Source: Pseudophaeobacter arcticus DSM 23566
GTDB lineage: Bacteria; Pseudomonadota; Alphaproteobacteria; Rhodobacterales; Rhodobacteraceae
NCBI RefSeq assembly: GCF_000473205.1
Contig: NZ_AXBF01000006.1
Span: forward strand, 1-64,000
Direction of reading: 5' to 3'
Length of the DNA: 64,000 nucleotides
In this document: piece by piece, positions 41,501-48,742 of the stretch
Layout: each line of letters begins with the position of its first letter
Position numbering within the stretch: the first letter of the stretch is position 1
Notes under the pieces: model-generated
The model's database searches: none
Told to the model about the DNA's origin: nothing
What the model saw: the letters and a program-made list of their open reading frames with translations, nothing else
Program-made: the position numbers and the translations under genes

Positions 41501-42950
41501 CGTGGGCATTGCCCGCATAGATGACGCTTTCAAGCTGCGGCGCAGAGAGGAGACCGTCCGCGACGAGGGTCTTCGGCAGCATTGGGCGGTAGGTCGGGAC
41601 AGGCGGCGGGACAGAGGCCATGGCCGCGGATTGCACGAGTGCGGTCGGATGAGCGGCCGCGCCGTCGATCCGGATCGATTGCAGGTCATAGGCTTCGTAG
41701 ACCGTATCCTGCAGCGCGCCCTCTGGTTCGCTCCAGACTCTCGGCAGGTAGTCGAGCGGGGCCGTGTCGATGTCGTCAAAGGGATGCTTGGCGCGTTCTT
41801 CGGCGAGGGCGCGGGTTTCCTGGCGGGCGGCGTTGCGCAGGGCATGCAGGTTGGTGCGGGTCGGGCGAGGTGGCACCGAAAGAGCGGCGCCAGTGGGGCA
41901 GGGCGGGGGGCTGCGGCGCGCGGGACAATGGGTGAGCACCGCGGAGAGAAGATCACCCGTGGTCGCGCAGAGCGGATGATAGGCGGCCTCGATGTCGATA
42001 GGTGCGGTCCCTTGTTCGCCCCCCACTCGCTTGTCGATCACCGTAAGCCGCGTGTCGATCGTGGTGCCGTGTCGCGCGAAGACCTTGCCGTCGATCGCAG
42101 CGGAAAACACGACATCGGCGCTTTGGCCGATCTGCTGAAACGTCGACTGGAAACTCTTGGTGGACGGGCGAAAGCTCTCGCCGGTGATGACGACAAGGCG
42201 CCCGCCCGGCGCGAGGCGCGCCAAGGCGGAAATAACATGCTGGCTGGTGGCCTGCCGGAACCGGCCTTCGACATGGTTCGCAGCCGAAAACGGCGGATTC
42301 ATCACGATGACCGTGGGTGTGAGCGACCGGTCTAGCCGGTCGTCGATCGACGCGGCATCGTGGGCTGAAACGGTGGCATCGGGGAACAGTTCACCCAACA
42401 AAGCGTGGCGGGTCTCCGCAAGCTCATTCAGCGCCAACCGCACGCCTGCGATCCGGGCGAAAATTGCCAGCATGCCGGTGCCCGCCGAAGGCTCGACCAC
42501 CAGATCGTCAACGCGGAACCCCGCAGCTTGGGCGACAATGGCCGCGAGGGGCAGGGGGGTTGAGAATTGTTGCAGACGCACGCTGTCTTCAGAACGCCGC
42601 GTGTGCGACGGAGCCAAACCGGCGAGGCGCTCGATCATCGAGAGAAATGCCTGAGGCGAGGTTGCCTGGCGTTGCATCAGCGCGCCGTAGCGCGAAAGCA
42701 TCTGGATCTGCGCGATCTCTGCGGCGTCATAGGCGTCTTTCCAGACCCAGGCGCCGTTGGCGTCACTGGCGCCGAAAGCATCCTCCATCGCGGCGCGGAG
42801 GGCGGCGGCGTCGATCGCTTTGCCCGCCTCGAACTGGGGGACGAGGGCAGTTGCAGCCCGCATCAGGTGTTGAGCGGAGCGCGAGGTATCTGGCAGGGCT
42901 GGGGCTTCGGACTCGATCTCAAGCGGGACGGAATGGGGGTGAGCGTTCAT
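38553..42950 (-). CDS. Methyltransferase-SF2 helicase fusion (strawberry-notch family), 1465 aa
   Basis: Two enzymatic parts are visible. Residues ~120-310 form an N6-adenine-type DNA methyltransferase: LQQFSTPLPLA (motif X region), VEPSAGTG at 152-159 (motif I) and VMNPPFS at 217-222 (motif IV). Residues ~480-1040 form a strawberry-notch-type SF2 helicase/ATPase: Walker A GDGTGCGKGRQ at 520-530, DESH at 629-632, SAT at 672-674 and motif VI QGLGRTNR at 1026-1033. The C-terminal ~400 residues are unique to this group. All key residues are present. The start MNAHPHSV gives a coupled unit with the Toprim gene. Phage P1 DarB is a known methyltransferase-helicase fusion that protects entering DNA from restriction; a similar role here is an inference. 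Confidence 0.88.
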   Translation of the reverse strand: MNAHPHSVPLEIESEAPALPDTSRSAQHLMRAATALVPQFEAGKAIDAAALRAAMEDAFGASDANGAWVWKDAYDAAEIAQIQMLSRYGALMQRQATSPQAFLSMIERLAGLAPSHTRRSEDSVRLQQFSTPLPLAAIVAQAAGFRVDDLVVEPSAGTGMLAIFARIAGVRLALNELAETRHALLGELFPDATVSAHDAASIDDRLDRSLTPTVIVMNPPFSAANHVEGRFRQATSQHVISALARLAPGGRLVVITGESFRPSTKSFQSTFQQIGQSADVVFSAAIDGKVFARHGTTIDTRLTVIDKRVGGEQGTAPIDIEAAYHPLCATTGDLLSAVLTHCPARRSPPPCPTGAALSVPPRPTRTNLHALRNAARQETRALAEERAKHPFDDIDTAPLDYLPRVWSEPEGALQDTVYEAYDLQSIRIDGAAAHPTALVQSAAMASVPPPVPTYRPMLPKTLVADGLLSAPQLESVIYAGNAHETHLKGWFKRGEIEGQPMASSEGDNGAFRLRKGWFLGDGTGCGKGRQVAGIILDNWLQGRRRSVWVSKSDKLIEDARRDWMALGGRESDIVPLSKFRQGGDIRLPEGILFVTYATLRSAERDGKASRLDQVTSWLGEGFDGVIAFDESHAMANAAGEKSDRGDKKASQQGLAGLALQNAVPDARVLYVSATGATVVSNLAYASRLGLWGTGDFPFVTRAEFVAAMEAGGIAAMEMISRDLKALGLYLARSLSYAGVEYEMLVHELTPAQVAIYDSYADAYQIIHTNLEAALQASGISSETGTLNPQAKSAARSAFESNKQRFFNHLITAMKCPSLIHAIEANLAAGHSAVIQVVSTSEAVMERRLEEIPPSEWDDLQVDFTPRENIMDYLMHSFPTQLFEPYTDENGDLRSRPALDGDGNPIICREAERRRDDLVEHLGALAPVQGALDQILWHFGGEAVAEVTGRKRRIVKTREGRLKVENRPASSNLGETQAFMDDAKRILIFSDAGGTGRSYHADLGAKNQRLRVHYLLEPGWKADNAIQGLGRTNRTNQAQPPLFRPVATDVKGEKRFLSTIARRLDTLGAITKGQRETGGQNMFRAEDNLESPYARAALRQFFYKLRAGKIEACSYAKFQEITGLTLDEADGTMKENLPPIQQFLNRCLALRIDMQDAIFEAFGGFLSAIIEDARQAGTLDVGLETLRAEKFEIVDRKVIFEHEATGATATALTVERTDRNDPLTLPRVKAICADTKGATLCWNKTSKRAALMVKAPAFMDEDGVPILRVKLLRPMATELFALSEFSKSHWVEVDDAMFEQLWQAEVDAVPEFTTSKITLICGLLLPIWDRLPADNMRIYRLQTEDGERAIGRLVSQEQLLNVYARLGLDCQIEMTPQEVFAAVMDAKTTLSLLGGYQLRRSLVMGQSRLELIGASGSALPGLKALGCFTEVIQWKTRVFIPVDGTEALARVLAAHPVGANAADAAV

Positions 42951-43076
42951 CGGCAATCTCCGAGGTTGAGGGTTGGCCCCAAGCCCCGCGCGCACTCTCT
43001 CACCCGGGAGGGGTCACCCCTCCCGCCCTGTCTTTCGCTCTTTCATGGCAAAGCCCCGCTGCGCAATGACCCGGTG

Positions 43077-43376
43077 TCAGGTCGGCCGCAAATGGCGCGG
43101 CACGTCCATGGATTGATGCAGGACCCGGATCACGAATATCCTGTCCGAATCCACCTCGTAGAAAACGAGGTGCCGTCCCGTGATCAGTTTACGCGCACCC
43201 TGCAAGAGATCGGAACACTCCGACCCCATTTGCGGGTTAGCGATGAGCCCCTTCAGGGCACGCTCGATGTCGTCAAGATAGCGGTCCGCCTGTGCCTCGC
43301 CCCACTGCCCATGTGTCTCGACCCAGATATCGACGAGGTCGGATTTTGCCGCCTGGGAGTGATGGATTTCACGCAT
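43077..43376 (-). CDS. parE: ParE-family toxin, 99 aa
   Basis: The sequence is a ParE/RelE toxin: IHHSQAAKSDLVDIWVETHGQWGEAQADRYLDDIERALKGLIANPQMG, then LITGRHLVFYEVDSDRIFVIRVLHQSMDVPRHL. The start MREIHHSQ lies inside the end of the antitoxin gene (8-bp overlap). This is the second ParDE pair in the window and is clearly different in sequence from the pair next to repC. Confidence 0.92.
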   Translation of the reverse strand: MREIHHSQAAKSDLVDIWVETHGQWGEAQADRYLDDIERALKGLIANPQMGSECSDLLQGARKLITGRHLVFYEVDSDRIFVIRVLHQSMDVPRHLRPT

Positions 43377-43620
43377 CAGAAGCGCCGGAGCGGCTCCGCG
43401 CTTCGCGCTTGATCGCGTCCATGTCGAGCGGGCCAGCATCACCGGATTGTTTGCCCTCCATCAATGCAACGCGAAGCCGCGCCCGCTGACCTTCCTGCTC
43501 TTCCATCAGGCGCAAAGAGGCGCGGATCAGCTCGCTGGTTGACCCGTAGCGCCCCTCCTTCAGCATCAGGGCAATGAATTCGTCCCAATGGGGGCCAAGT
43601 GTGACGCTTGTGCTTGCCAT
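43369..43620 (-). CDS. parD: ParD-family antitoxin, 83 aa
   Basis: This is a ribbon-helix-helix antitoxin: TSVTLGPHWDEFIALMLKEGRYGSTSELIRASLRLMEEQE, then a charged C-terminal tail. The start MASTSVTL has a strong GGAGGTGAGC ribosome site. A nearly perfect inverted repeat just upstream is the probable autoregulatory operator. Confidence 0.92.
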   Translation of the reverse strand: MASTSVTLGPHWDEFIALMLKEGRYGSTSELIRASLRLMEEQEGQRARLRVALMEGKQSGDAGPLDMDAIKREARSRSGASDA

Positions 43621-43629
43621 GCTCACCTC

Positions 43630-43664
43630 CGAAATACGCATGAATAAGATATATGAGTATTTCG
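43630..43664. promoter_or_regulatory. Operator of the second ParDE module
   Basis: CGAAATACGCAT (43630-43641) and ATGAGTATTTCG (43653-43664) are inverse at 11 of 12 positions. The AT-rich 11-bp spacer would contain the -10 region (TATCTTATTC on the minus strand). The site begins 10 bp upstream of the parD start. Confidence 0.65.
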
Positions 43665-43687
43665 CGCATTTCAACTCGGGGGTGGGC

Positions 43688-44314
43688 TTACGCCATGCTC
43701 GGCGGCGGGGGTCTGTGTACGTCTCGCAAGATCAACTGGTCCACAAACGCCCGCGCTTCGGACAGGCAGTCGAGCTCATAGTCGCCGAAGAAGCCCCAGC
43801 AGGCGTCGACCTCCTCGCCGTCACGCTCGATGATGTAGCCGTAAACCCGGCCGGCAAGATAGGCGTCGCAGCTGACGATCTCACCGCGCAGGATGTCTTC
43901 AGCCTTTGAGCGCAGAGCCTTGGTGACACGTTTCGCAGCATACTCCTTCTGAGCGGCTTCGCGCGTTACATAGACGTAGCCGACCTGGCCGGAATCCCAC
44001 GGGCAATGAAACCCGATGGTGTTCATCGCGAGCCCGGAATGGTCATAGAGAAAGACGGGCAGCAGGATCGCCTTGCGCGCGGCGCGCTCGCGCAACTGCT
44101 CCATCGAGAGATCGCTCTGATCCGAAACACCCGCAAGATCGCGCAGGAACGCCTCGGGGCTGTCGAACTGATGGCTGTCACCGAGCCGATAGCGCCGGTG
44201 CCAACAGATCAATGTGCCGAGGTTGGACCATTCCCGTGGGGTTTCGGGATCGAGGTCTTGGAAAATCTTGATTGTATGGCCGTGATAGGCCTCCTCATAG
44301 ACGGGATCGTGCAT
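43688..44314 (-). CDS. Conserved plasmid/phage-type hypothetical protein, 208 aa
   Basis: The N-terminal segment YEEAYHGHTIKIFQDLDPETPREWSNLGTLICWHRRYRLGDSH is a pattern seen in uncharacterised proteins of phages and plasmids. A second conserved part is GYVYVTREAAQKEY and, near the C-terminus, GYIIERDGEEVDACWGFFGDYELDCL. The function is unknown. The start MHDPVYEE is preceded by AAAGGA. It opens a run of small minus-strand plasmid genes (43.7-46.1 kb). Confidence 0.72.
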   Translation of the reverse strand: MHDPVYEEAYHGHTIKIFQDLDPETPREWSNLGTLICWHRRYRLGDSHQFDSPEAFLRDLAGVSDQSDLSMEQLRERAARKAILLPVFLYDHSGLAMNTIGFHCPWDSGQVGYVYVTREAAQKEYAAKRVTKALRSKAEDILRGEIVSCDAYLAGRVYGYIIERDGEEVDACWGFFGDYELDCLSEARAFVDQLILRDVHRPPPPSMA

Positions 44315-44418
44315 GTCAATGTCCTTTCTTGAAACGAAGACGACTTGCCAGGCCGATATGGGCACAGGCGGGTCGATCTGGATGAGATGAGTTTGTTGGT
44401 GAGGCCGCCCCCCGCCGA

Positions 44419-44895
44419 TCAGGCGGCGGCGCGGTTCTGGCGATGCTGGACGTGCTCGACAGAAACCTTCAGAAGCCAATCCTCGAAGCCGAGAATGGTC
44501 TGGTGATTGGCCACTGCCGCGACCCAAGCCGCGCGCGGATCGCTGCCATTCTGCGTCGGATCGTTGTCGATCCGGCCATTGGCCATCCACGGCTCCGGCT
44601 GAATGCGGCCGAGCCAGTCCGCCAGCGACGGGATACGCCCTTGGCAATCCTCGCGCACATGCTGCTCGCCGATCCAGCGGATCGGGACGACCCGGCCCGC
44701 GCTGTTGGTCAGGCTGTGGCCGAACTGTCGTTCGGCTTCAAATACCCCTAGACAGTGGTGACGGTGGGCTCTGTGGACGAAGAGGGCCAGGTGCTCTTTG
44801 GACGCATCGAACCAATCATGCACGTGTTGGTAATCCTCTGGAATACCACCAAATTTTCGGGCGGAGCTTTCGGCGTGGTGGAGGGGGTGTGCCAT
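44419..44895 (-). CDS. DUF6915-like protein, 158 aa
   Basis: The N-terminal part (AHPLHHAESSARKFGGIPEDYQHVHDWFDASKEHLA, then RAHRHHCLGVFEAERQFG) is histidine-rich and matches the DUF6915 family, of unknown function. The H-x-x-H clusters could bind a metal, which is an inference. The start MAHPLHH is set 1 bp after the stop of the DUF6878-like gene, with GAGGGGC upstream. It is translated as part of the same transcript. Confidence 0.7.
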   Translation of the reverse strand: MAHPLHHAESSARKFGGIPEDYQHVHDWFDASKEHLALFVHRAHRHHCLGVFEAERQFGHSLTNSAGRVVPIRWIGEQHVREDCQGRIPSLADWLGRIQPEPWMANGRIDNDPTQNGSDPRAAWVAAVANHQTILGFEDWLLKVSVEHVQHRQNRAAA

Positions 44896-44896
44896 A

Positions 44897-45250
44897 TCAG
44901 AGCCCCTCATGTTCGGTGGTGTCGGTTTCGATATAGCGGTTCGAGTGGCTGACATCGCTCTTGTCCGCCTCGAGCGCCCAGGTCAGTTCACCATAGCCGC
45001 CTTCGTTGTTCTCGAAGCCGGGGCTGAGCGCATAGGCGAAGTCCCAGCCGAAGTCCTCGACCCGGCGCCGTAGCTCTTCCGTGAGGGTGATCGTGTCGGG
45101 CGTCACGACAACGTCCTCGACATTGCCGGAATCGCCGTAGCCTTCGTATTGCACCTCGATGCCGGTTACGCCGATGGCGCGCAGCTCGGAGAGAAGCGCC
45201 GCGCGGGTCTCGACCCGCTGTTCGGCAGCGCGTCTCTGGGATTCGAGCAT
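44897..45250 (-). CDS. DUF6878-like protein, 117 aa from the internal ATG
   Basis: The protein is acidic, with helices at the N-terminus (SQRRAAEQRVETRAALLSEL) and a conserved GVTGIEVQYEGYGDSGNVEDV segment typical of DUF6878. The first in-frame ATG is at 45250. The good ribosome site (GAAAGGA) lies 30 bp further upstream and serves an ATG at 45274-45276 that is one base out of frame. Restoring one base there would give an M-x-T-S-D-L-Y-A-Q start. The gene may therefore carry a frameshift at its 5' end, or may be translated from 45250. Confidence 0.65.
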   Translation of the reverse strand: MLESQRRAAEQRVETRAALLSELRAIGVTGIEVQYEGYGDSGNVEDVVVTPDTITLTEELRRRVEDFGWDFAYALSPGFENNEGGYGELTWALEADKSDVSHSNRYIETDTTEHEGL

Positions 45251-45363
45251 CTGCGCGTATAAATCGCTTGTGTCATTTTGACATTCCTTTCGAAGGGAAT
45301 AGGCGGGCGGCCATCGATTCAAGGCCGCCCATGTGATCTGCGTCTGTTCAACGCTTTGAAGGT

Positions 45364-45642
45364 TCACACGGAGCCGGTGCGGTCCTCGAGGTTGAAGTAC
45401 AGCTCGGCCGTTGCCTTGCCGAAACCCGGCGGCTTGCGTGGAGCGAGACAGCGTACCGAAGCACGGCAGCTTTTCCCGTGATCCATGGCGAACCGCGTCA
45501 CCTGGTCGATGAGATCGTCCATGCCGGCCGCCTGGACGCGCGTCTTCGGGCAGGTTTCCATCATCTGGAACTGAGTGACGATGAAGGCTCCGTCGCGATG
45601 CGCGGGGTGCAGCGTGATCTCGTAGTCAATTGTCTTGGCCAT
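45364..45642 (-). CDS. Hypothetical plasmid protein, 92 aa
   Basis: No family was recognised. The sequence KTIDYEITLHPAHRDGAFIVTQFQMMETCPKTRVQA suggests a small beta-strand domain, followed by DDLIDQVTRFAMDHGKSCRASVRCLAPRKPPGFGKATAELYF. The start MAKTIDYE has an AGGAGACCAGAG ribosome site. It lies among DUF6878, DUF6915 and DUF3768 genes with which it is probably co-regulated. Confidence 0.68.
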   Translation of the reverse strand: MAKTIDYEITLHPAHRDGAFIVTQFQMMETCPKTRVQAAGMDDLIDQVTRFAMDHGKSCRASVRCLAPRKPPGFGKATAELYFNLEDRTGSV

Positions 45643-45758
45643 CTCTGGTCTCCTGTGGCGGGCGGGGCGCGGAGATCGTGCCCCTTCAAAACCCGTCAGC
45701 GCAAAAGGACCGCCCTTGGTGCAAGGGCGATCCGAGGTGGTGCTTGGAAGGCGGGGCA

Positions 45759-46139
45759 TCAGTATTCTGACGGCAGAAGCAGGATCAGGACCCGGCGTGT
45801 CTGTTGGGGGTCGGATGGCTCGGGCGAACCAAATTGATAGTCGGTGTCGTAGAGGTCGATCTTGAACCAGACCGTGGTGCCGTCGAGGTCGATGACGCCC
45901 ATCTCGTGCCAGCCATGAGGATCGCTGTCAGCGTTGAACCCGTCAAATGAAGCCACGCTGCGGGTGAGAGCAAGCTGGGCCTCCGGCTCAAGTGCTGCAA
46001 CGCCGCGCGTCATGACAAACTGGCCCTTTGGTGCGTCCGCGACGGGGGTTGTCCCGAGGATGGAGCGGCGAAAGGCATCATTCTGAGCGGCGATCAGGGC
46101 GGCTTCCTTGACGGGATCGAGATCTAGTGTGGTGGTCAT
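45759..46139 (-). CDS. DUF3768 family protein, 126 aa
   Basis: Family features are AALIAAQNDAFRRSI, TRGVAALEPEAQLALTRSVASFDGFNADSDPHGWHEMGVI and TVWFKIDLYDTDYQFGSPEPSDPQQTRRVLILLLPSEY. DUF3768 is a small plasmid-associated domain of unknown function. The start MTTTLDLD has a GGAGAAATCTC ribosome region. Confidence 0.85.
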   Translation of the reverse strand: MTTTLDLDPVKEAALIAAQNDAFRRSILGTTPVADAPKGQFVMTRGVAALEPEAQLALTRSVASFDGFNADSDPHGWHEMGVIDLDGTTVWFKIDLYDTDYQFGSPEPSDPQQTRRVLILLLPSEY

Positions 46140-46265
46140 GAGATTTCTCCGGGACGGGCCAGCCAATCCGACACCGGCTGCAGGAAACCCGTCAGCCGGA
46201 AAGGGCCGCCCTCGATGTGAGGACGGCCCAAGGCTCATGTCGTGATTAGATCAGTGTTCGCTTCG

Positions 46266-48443
46266 TCAGGCTGCATCCCCGCTGAGGAAAGCGGGCAAAG
46301 ATGACGGCTCGTCTTTCTCGGCATCGATCTGAGTATCTGAGGCGGGCACGTCGCCTTCTTCGGCCTCGCGCAAATCGTTACCCATGTTGGCAACAGCCTC
46401 CGTCGCACCGCCAAACAACATCCCGTCGGGCAGCCAGCGCGTCGTCTTCGCAACCGTCGCGGCGTCGAAACCTTCCGTCGCGCCGGCTGTTTCGGCAAAA
46501 GCCCGCTCCATCGCCGCGGCGATATCGCCCTTGCGCTCGCGATTGCGATCCTCGGCGTAATCGTCGCCGATCAGCTTGCGCGCCGTAGCCACTGCATGGC
46601 CCTTGTTGACCCGACCCCAATAGTTTTGGGCGGTCGGGCGCCAGCAGGCCGCCACATCGACATCGAGCCGCGCGCCGATCTCCTCGATGATGGGGGAGGG
46701 ACGATTGTCGGAGGAGAGCTGCGGCTTGACCGCCAGACCCGTCGCCCAGGCGAAAAGCGCCTGCTTATCCGCAATCGGTAGTGCCGACATCGCCCGGAAG
46801 TCCTCGGGTTTCTCCAGCTTCATCCAGTTTGTGGCGAGATCCTGTTCCAGCGCCTCGAGCATTTTCTGGGCGACGGTATCCGCATGCAGCACCTCGCGGT
46901 TTTGCGCCTGGAAAGGTCGAACCGAGATGTCGAGCGCCTCATTGTTGTAGGACCGCCCCAGAGCCTGCTCGCAGAGCGCGTAGAGCATCACATCGAACGC
47001 CACTTCGAAATCCGCCGCCAGATGCGCCCTGAGGATGTGCTGACGCGTGGCACGCAGATCATCCGCCAGGCTCGCCGAAATGCCGTCCGCCTTGCGCAAA
47101 GTGGCCGCTGGGTCGGAGGTCGGCACGGGCGAAGAGGAGGTCGGCGGCGTCACATGCGGGCGGGCAGAGGAGGGAGCATCACCCGCATCAGCACTATCTT
47201 CGCCCGGCACCGCCGCAGCGGGGATATCTTCTGGCCGCACGAGGCCTTTCTCGACACGCAGCGCACCGTCATGACCGATGGTCAGAACGACACCGGCGAT
47301 AGCACGATCTTCCTCGGCATAAGGCTGCCGCTCCCGCTGCAGAGCCTCGATCTCGCGCAAACGCGGCTCGATGGCGTAATATTCTTCGGTCTCGGCGTCG
47401 GTCCAATCCTCGCCGTCATTCTGCGCCGCCAGTTCTTCTTCACGCGCGATGAGACGTTCCTCTTCGGCGAGCAGGTCCGGATCCGGTTCGATATCCTGCG
47501 GATAGACCCGTCCGAAACTCCGAAACGCGCCGTAGTCCACCGAGGGATGCACCTCGACCCATTTCCACGTTCCCTCGAAGGGTTTGGCCGCTGCCTGCAG
47601 CTTCTCGATGGCGAGGCGCTCCAGGAGTTCGGGGTTTTCCATATGGGCGCTGGCGCGATCGTCGAAGAGATCGCGAAGCAGAACGCCGCCCGCCGCCTCA
47701 TAGGCCTCGATGCCGACAAAGCGCCCGAGGGCCGAGTTCGCCGAATGCGCGGTCTCGGTCAGCTGGCGTTTGATGCTCTGCGGATGGATGTGATAGCCGC
47801 CCTTCACCGCGTTCCAGACCGCCAGCTGGCGATCATGATCATCGGTCAGCGTGAAGGCCATCACACATTCGAGGGTCAGATCCCCCGCGCGAAATCGCTC
47901 GATGATTTCGGGCGCGACACGGGCGAGTTTCAGCCGACGGCGTACCAGGTCGACGGAGACACCGAATTTCAGCGCAATTTCGTCCTCGCTGCGCCCTTCG
48001 CCAATCATCTTGTCGAAAGCTTCGAACTGGTCCGCCGGATGCATGGCTGCGCGCTGAAGGTTTTCTGTGGCGGAGGTGAGGATGGCGTTGCGTTCGTCCT
48101 CGACGAGGCAGGGCACCGGGTGGTCTGCGGGGATCACACCGTCCTCGGCCAGCTGTTTCAGCGATTTGAGGCGACGGCCACCGGCGTCAACAGCAAAACG
48201 TGTCTCTGACAGCGCATGAACCACTAGGTTCTGTTTGATGCCTGTCTCGCGGATGCTGGCGAGGAGTTCGGCGTCGTCGCTAGCGCTCGCGGCGACTTTG
48301 CGGACGTTGAGTTGGCTCGGCTCCAGCTGGTCGAGCGGGATCATCCGGATGTCGGCGGCGCCGTCAGGCGCAGCCGATCCGGCGGTTTCGGTTTTCTTTG
48401 AGGTGGCGGGTTTCGAACGCGTCGTGGTTTTGGTCTTGGCCAT
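46266..48443 (-). CDS. Large ParB/Spo0J-family nuclease-fold protein, 725 aa
   Basis: Residues ~35-230 form a ParB-type domain: MIPLDQLEPSQLNVRK, LVVHALSETRFAVDAGGRRLKSL, TENLQRAAMHPADQFEAFDKMI and the HTH DEIALKFGVSVDLVRRRLKLARV. About 490 further residues follow, with acidic coiled stretches and a C-terminal part around WMKLEKPEDFRAMSALPIADKQALFAW. This is much longer than a partition ParB, and the window already has RepB, so a role other than segregation is likely; some such proteins act as nucleases. It belongs to the 36-50 kb module. The start MAKTKTTT is preceded by GGATCCTGACC, a weak site. Confidence 0.87.
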   Translation of the reverse strand: MAKTKTTTRSKPATSKKTETAGSAAPDGAADIRMIPLDQLEPSQLNVRKVAASASDDAELLASIRETGIKQNLVVHALSETRFAVDAGGRRLKSLKQLAEDGVIPADHPVPCLVEDERNAILTSATENLQRAAMHPADQFEAFDKMIGEGRSEDEIALKFGVSVDLVRRRLKLARVAPEIIERFRAGDLTLECVMAFTLTDDHDRQLAVWNAVKGGYHIHPQSIKRQLTETAHSANSALGRFVGIEAYEAAGGVLLRDLFDDRASAHMENPELLERLAIEKLQAAAKPFEGTWKWVEVHPSVDYGAFRSFGRVYPQDIEPDPDLLAEEERLIAREEELAAQNDGEDWTDAETEEYYAIEPRLREIEALQRERQPYAEEDRAIAGVVLTIGHDGALRVEKGLVRPEDIPAAAVPGEDSADAGDAPSSARPHVTPPTSSSPVPTSDPAATLRKADGISASLADDLRATRQHILRAHLAADFEVAFDVMLYALCEQALGRSYNNEALDISVRPFQAQNREVLHADTVAQKMLEALEQDLATNWMKLEKPEDFRAMSALPIADKQALFAWATGLAVKPQLSSDNRPSPIIEEIGARLDVDVAACWRPTAQNYWGRVNKGHAVATARKLIGDDYAEDRNRERKGDIAAAMERAFAETAGATEGFDAATVAKTTRWLPDGMLFGGATEAVANMGNDLREAEEGDVPASDTQIDAEKDEPSSLPAFLSGDAA

Positions 48444-48742
48444 GGTCAGGATCCTTGTCGCGCCGGACCCGGAAGAGGCTCTCTCTTTCCTTTCAAGCCC
48501 GGCACACGGGCTTCCCTTTCTCTGGCTCTTTGCAATTGCGAAACACGTCAGCAATCGACCGTTTGTAAACGAATGCAAGAGAGTGCTCTCTCGTCGTGCT
48601 GGTGCAGAACCCCTTGGTTTCCTTATCCTGAACGCGATCAGAGAGGTTCCTCCGGCAGTCGCCCGCGAATACTATGTAAAGAGCATGGGCAATGGCCACA
48701 AAATCTCTTGGGTAATGTGCATAAAGGTGGTATTTTACACAC

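Noticed and set aside
39915..42335. An 806-codon open frame on the plus strand, antisense to the methyltransferase-helicase gene
   Set aside because: It has the Arg/His/Gly-rich composition of a GC-rich shadow frame, no ribosome site and no domain, while the minus strand carries intact catalytic motifs.
46884..48209. A 441-codon plus-strand frame opposite the ParB-like gene
   Set aside because: Same reason: unlike-protein composition and complete overlap with a motif-bearing gene.
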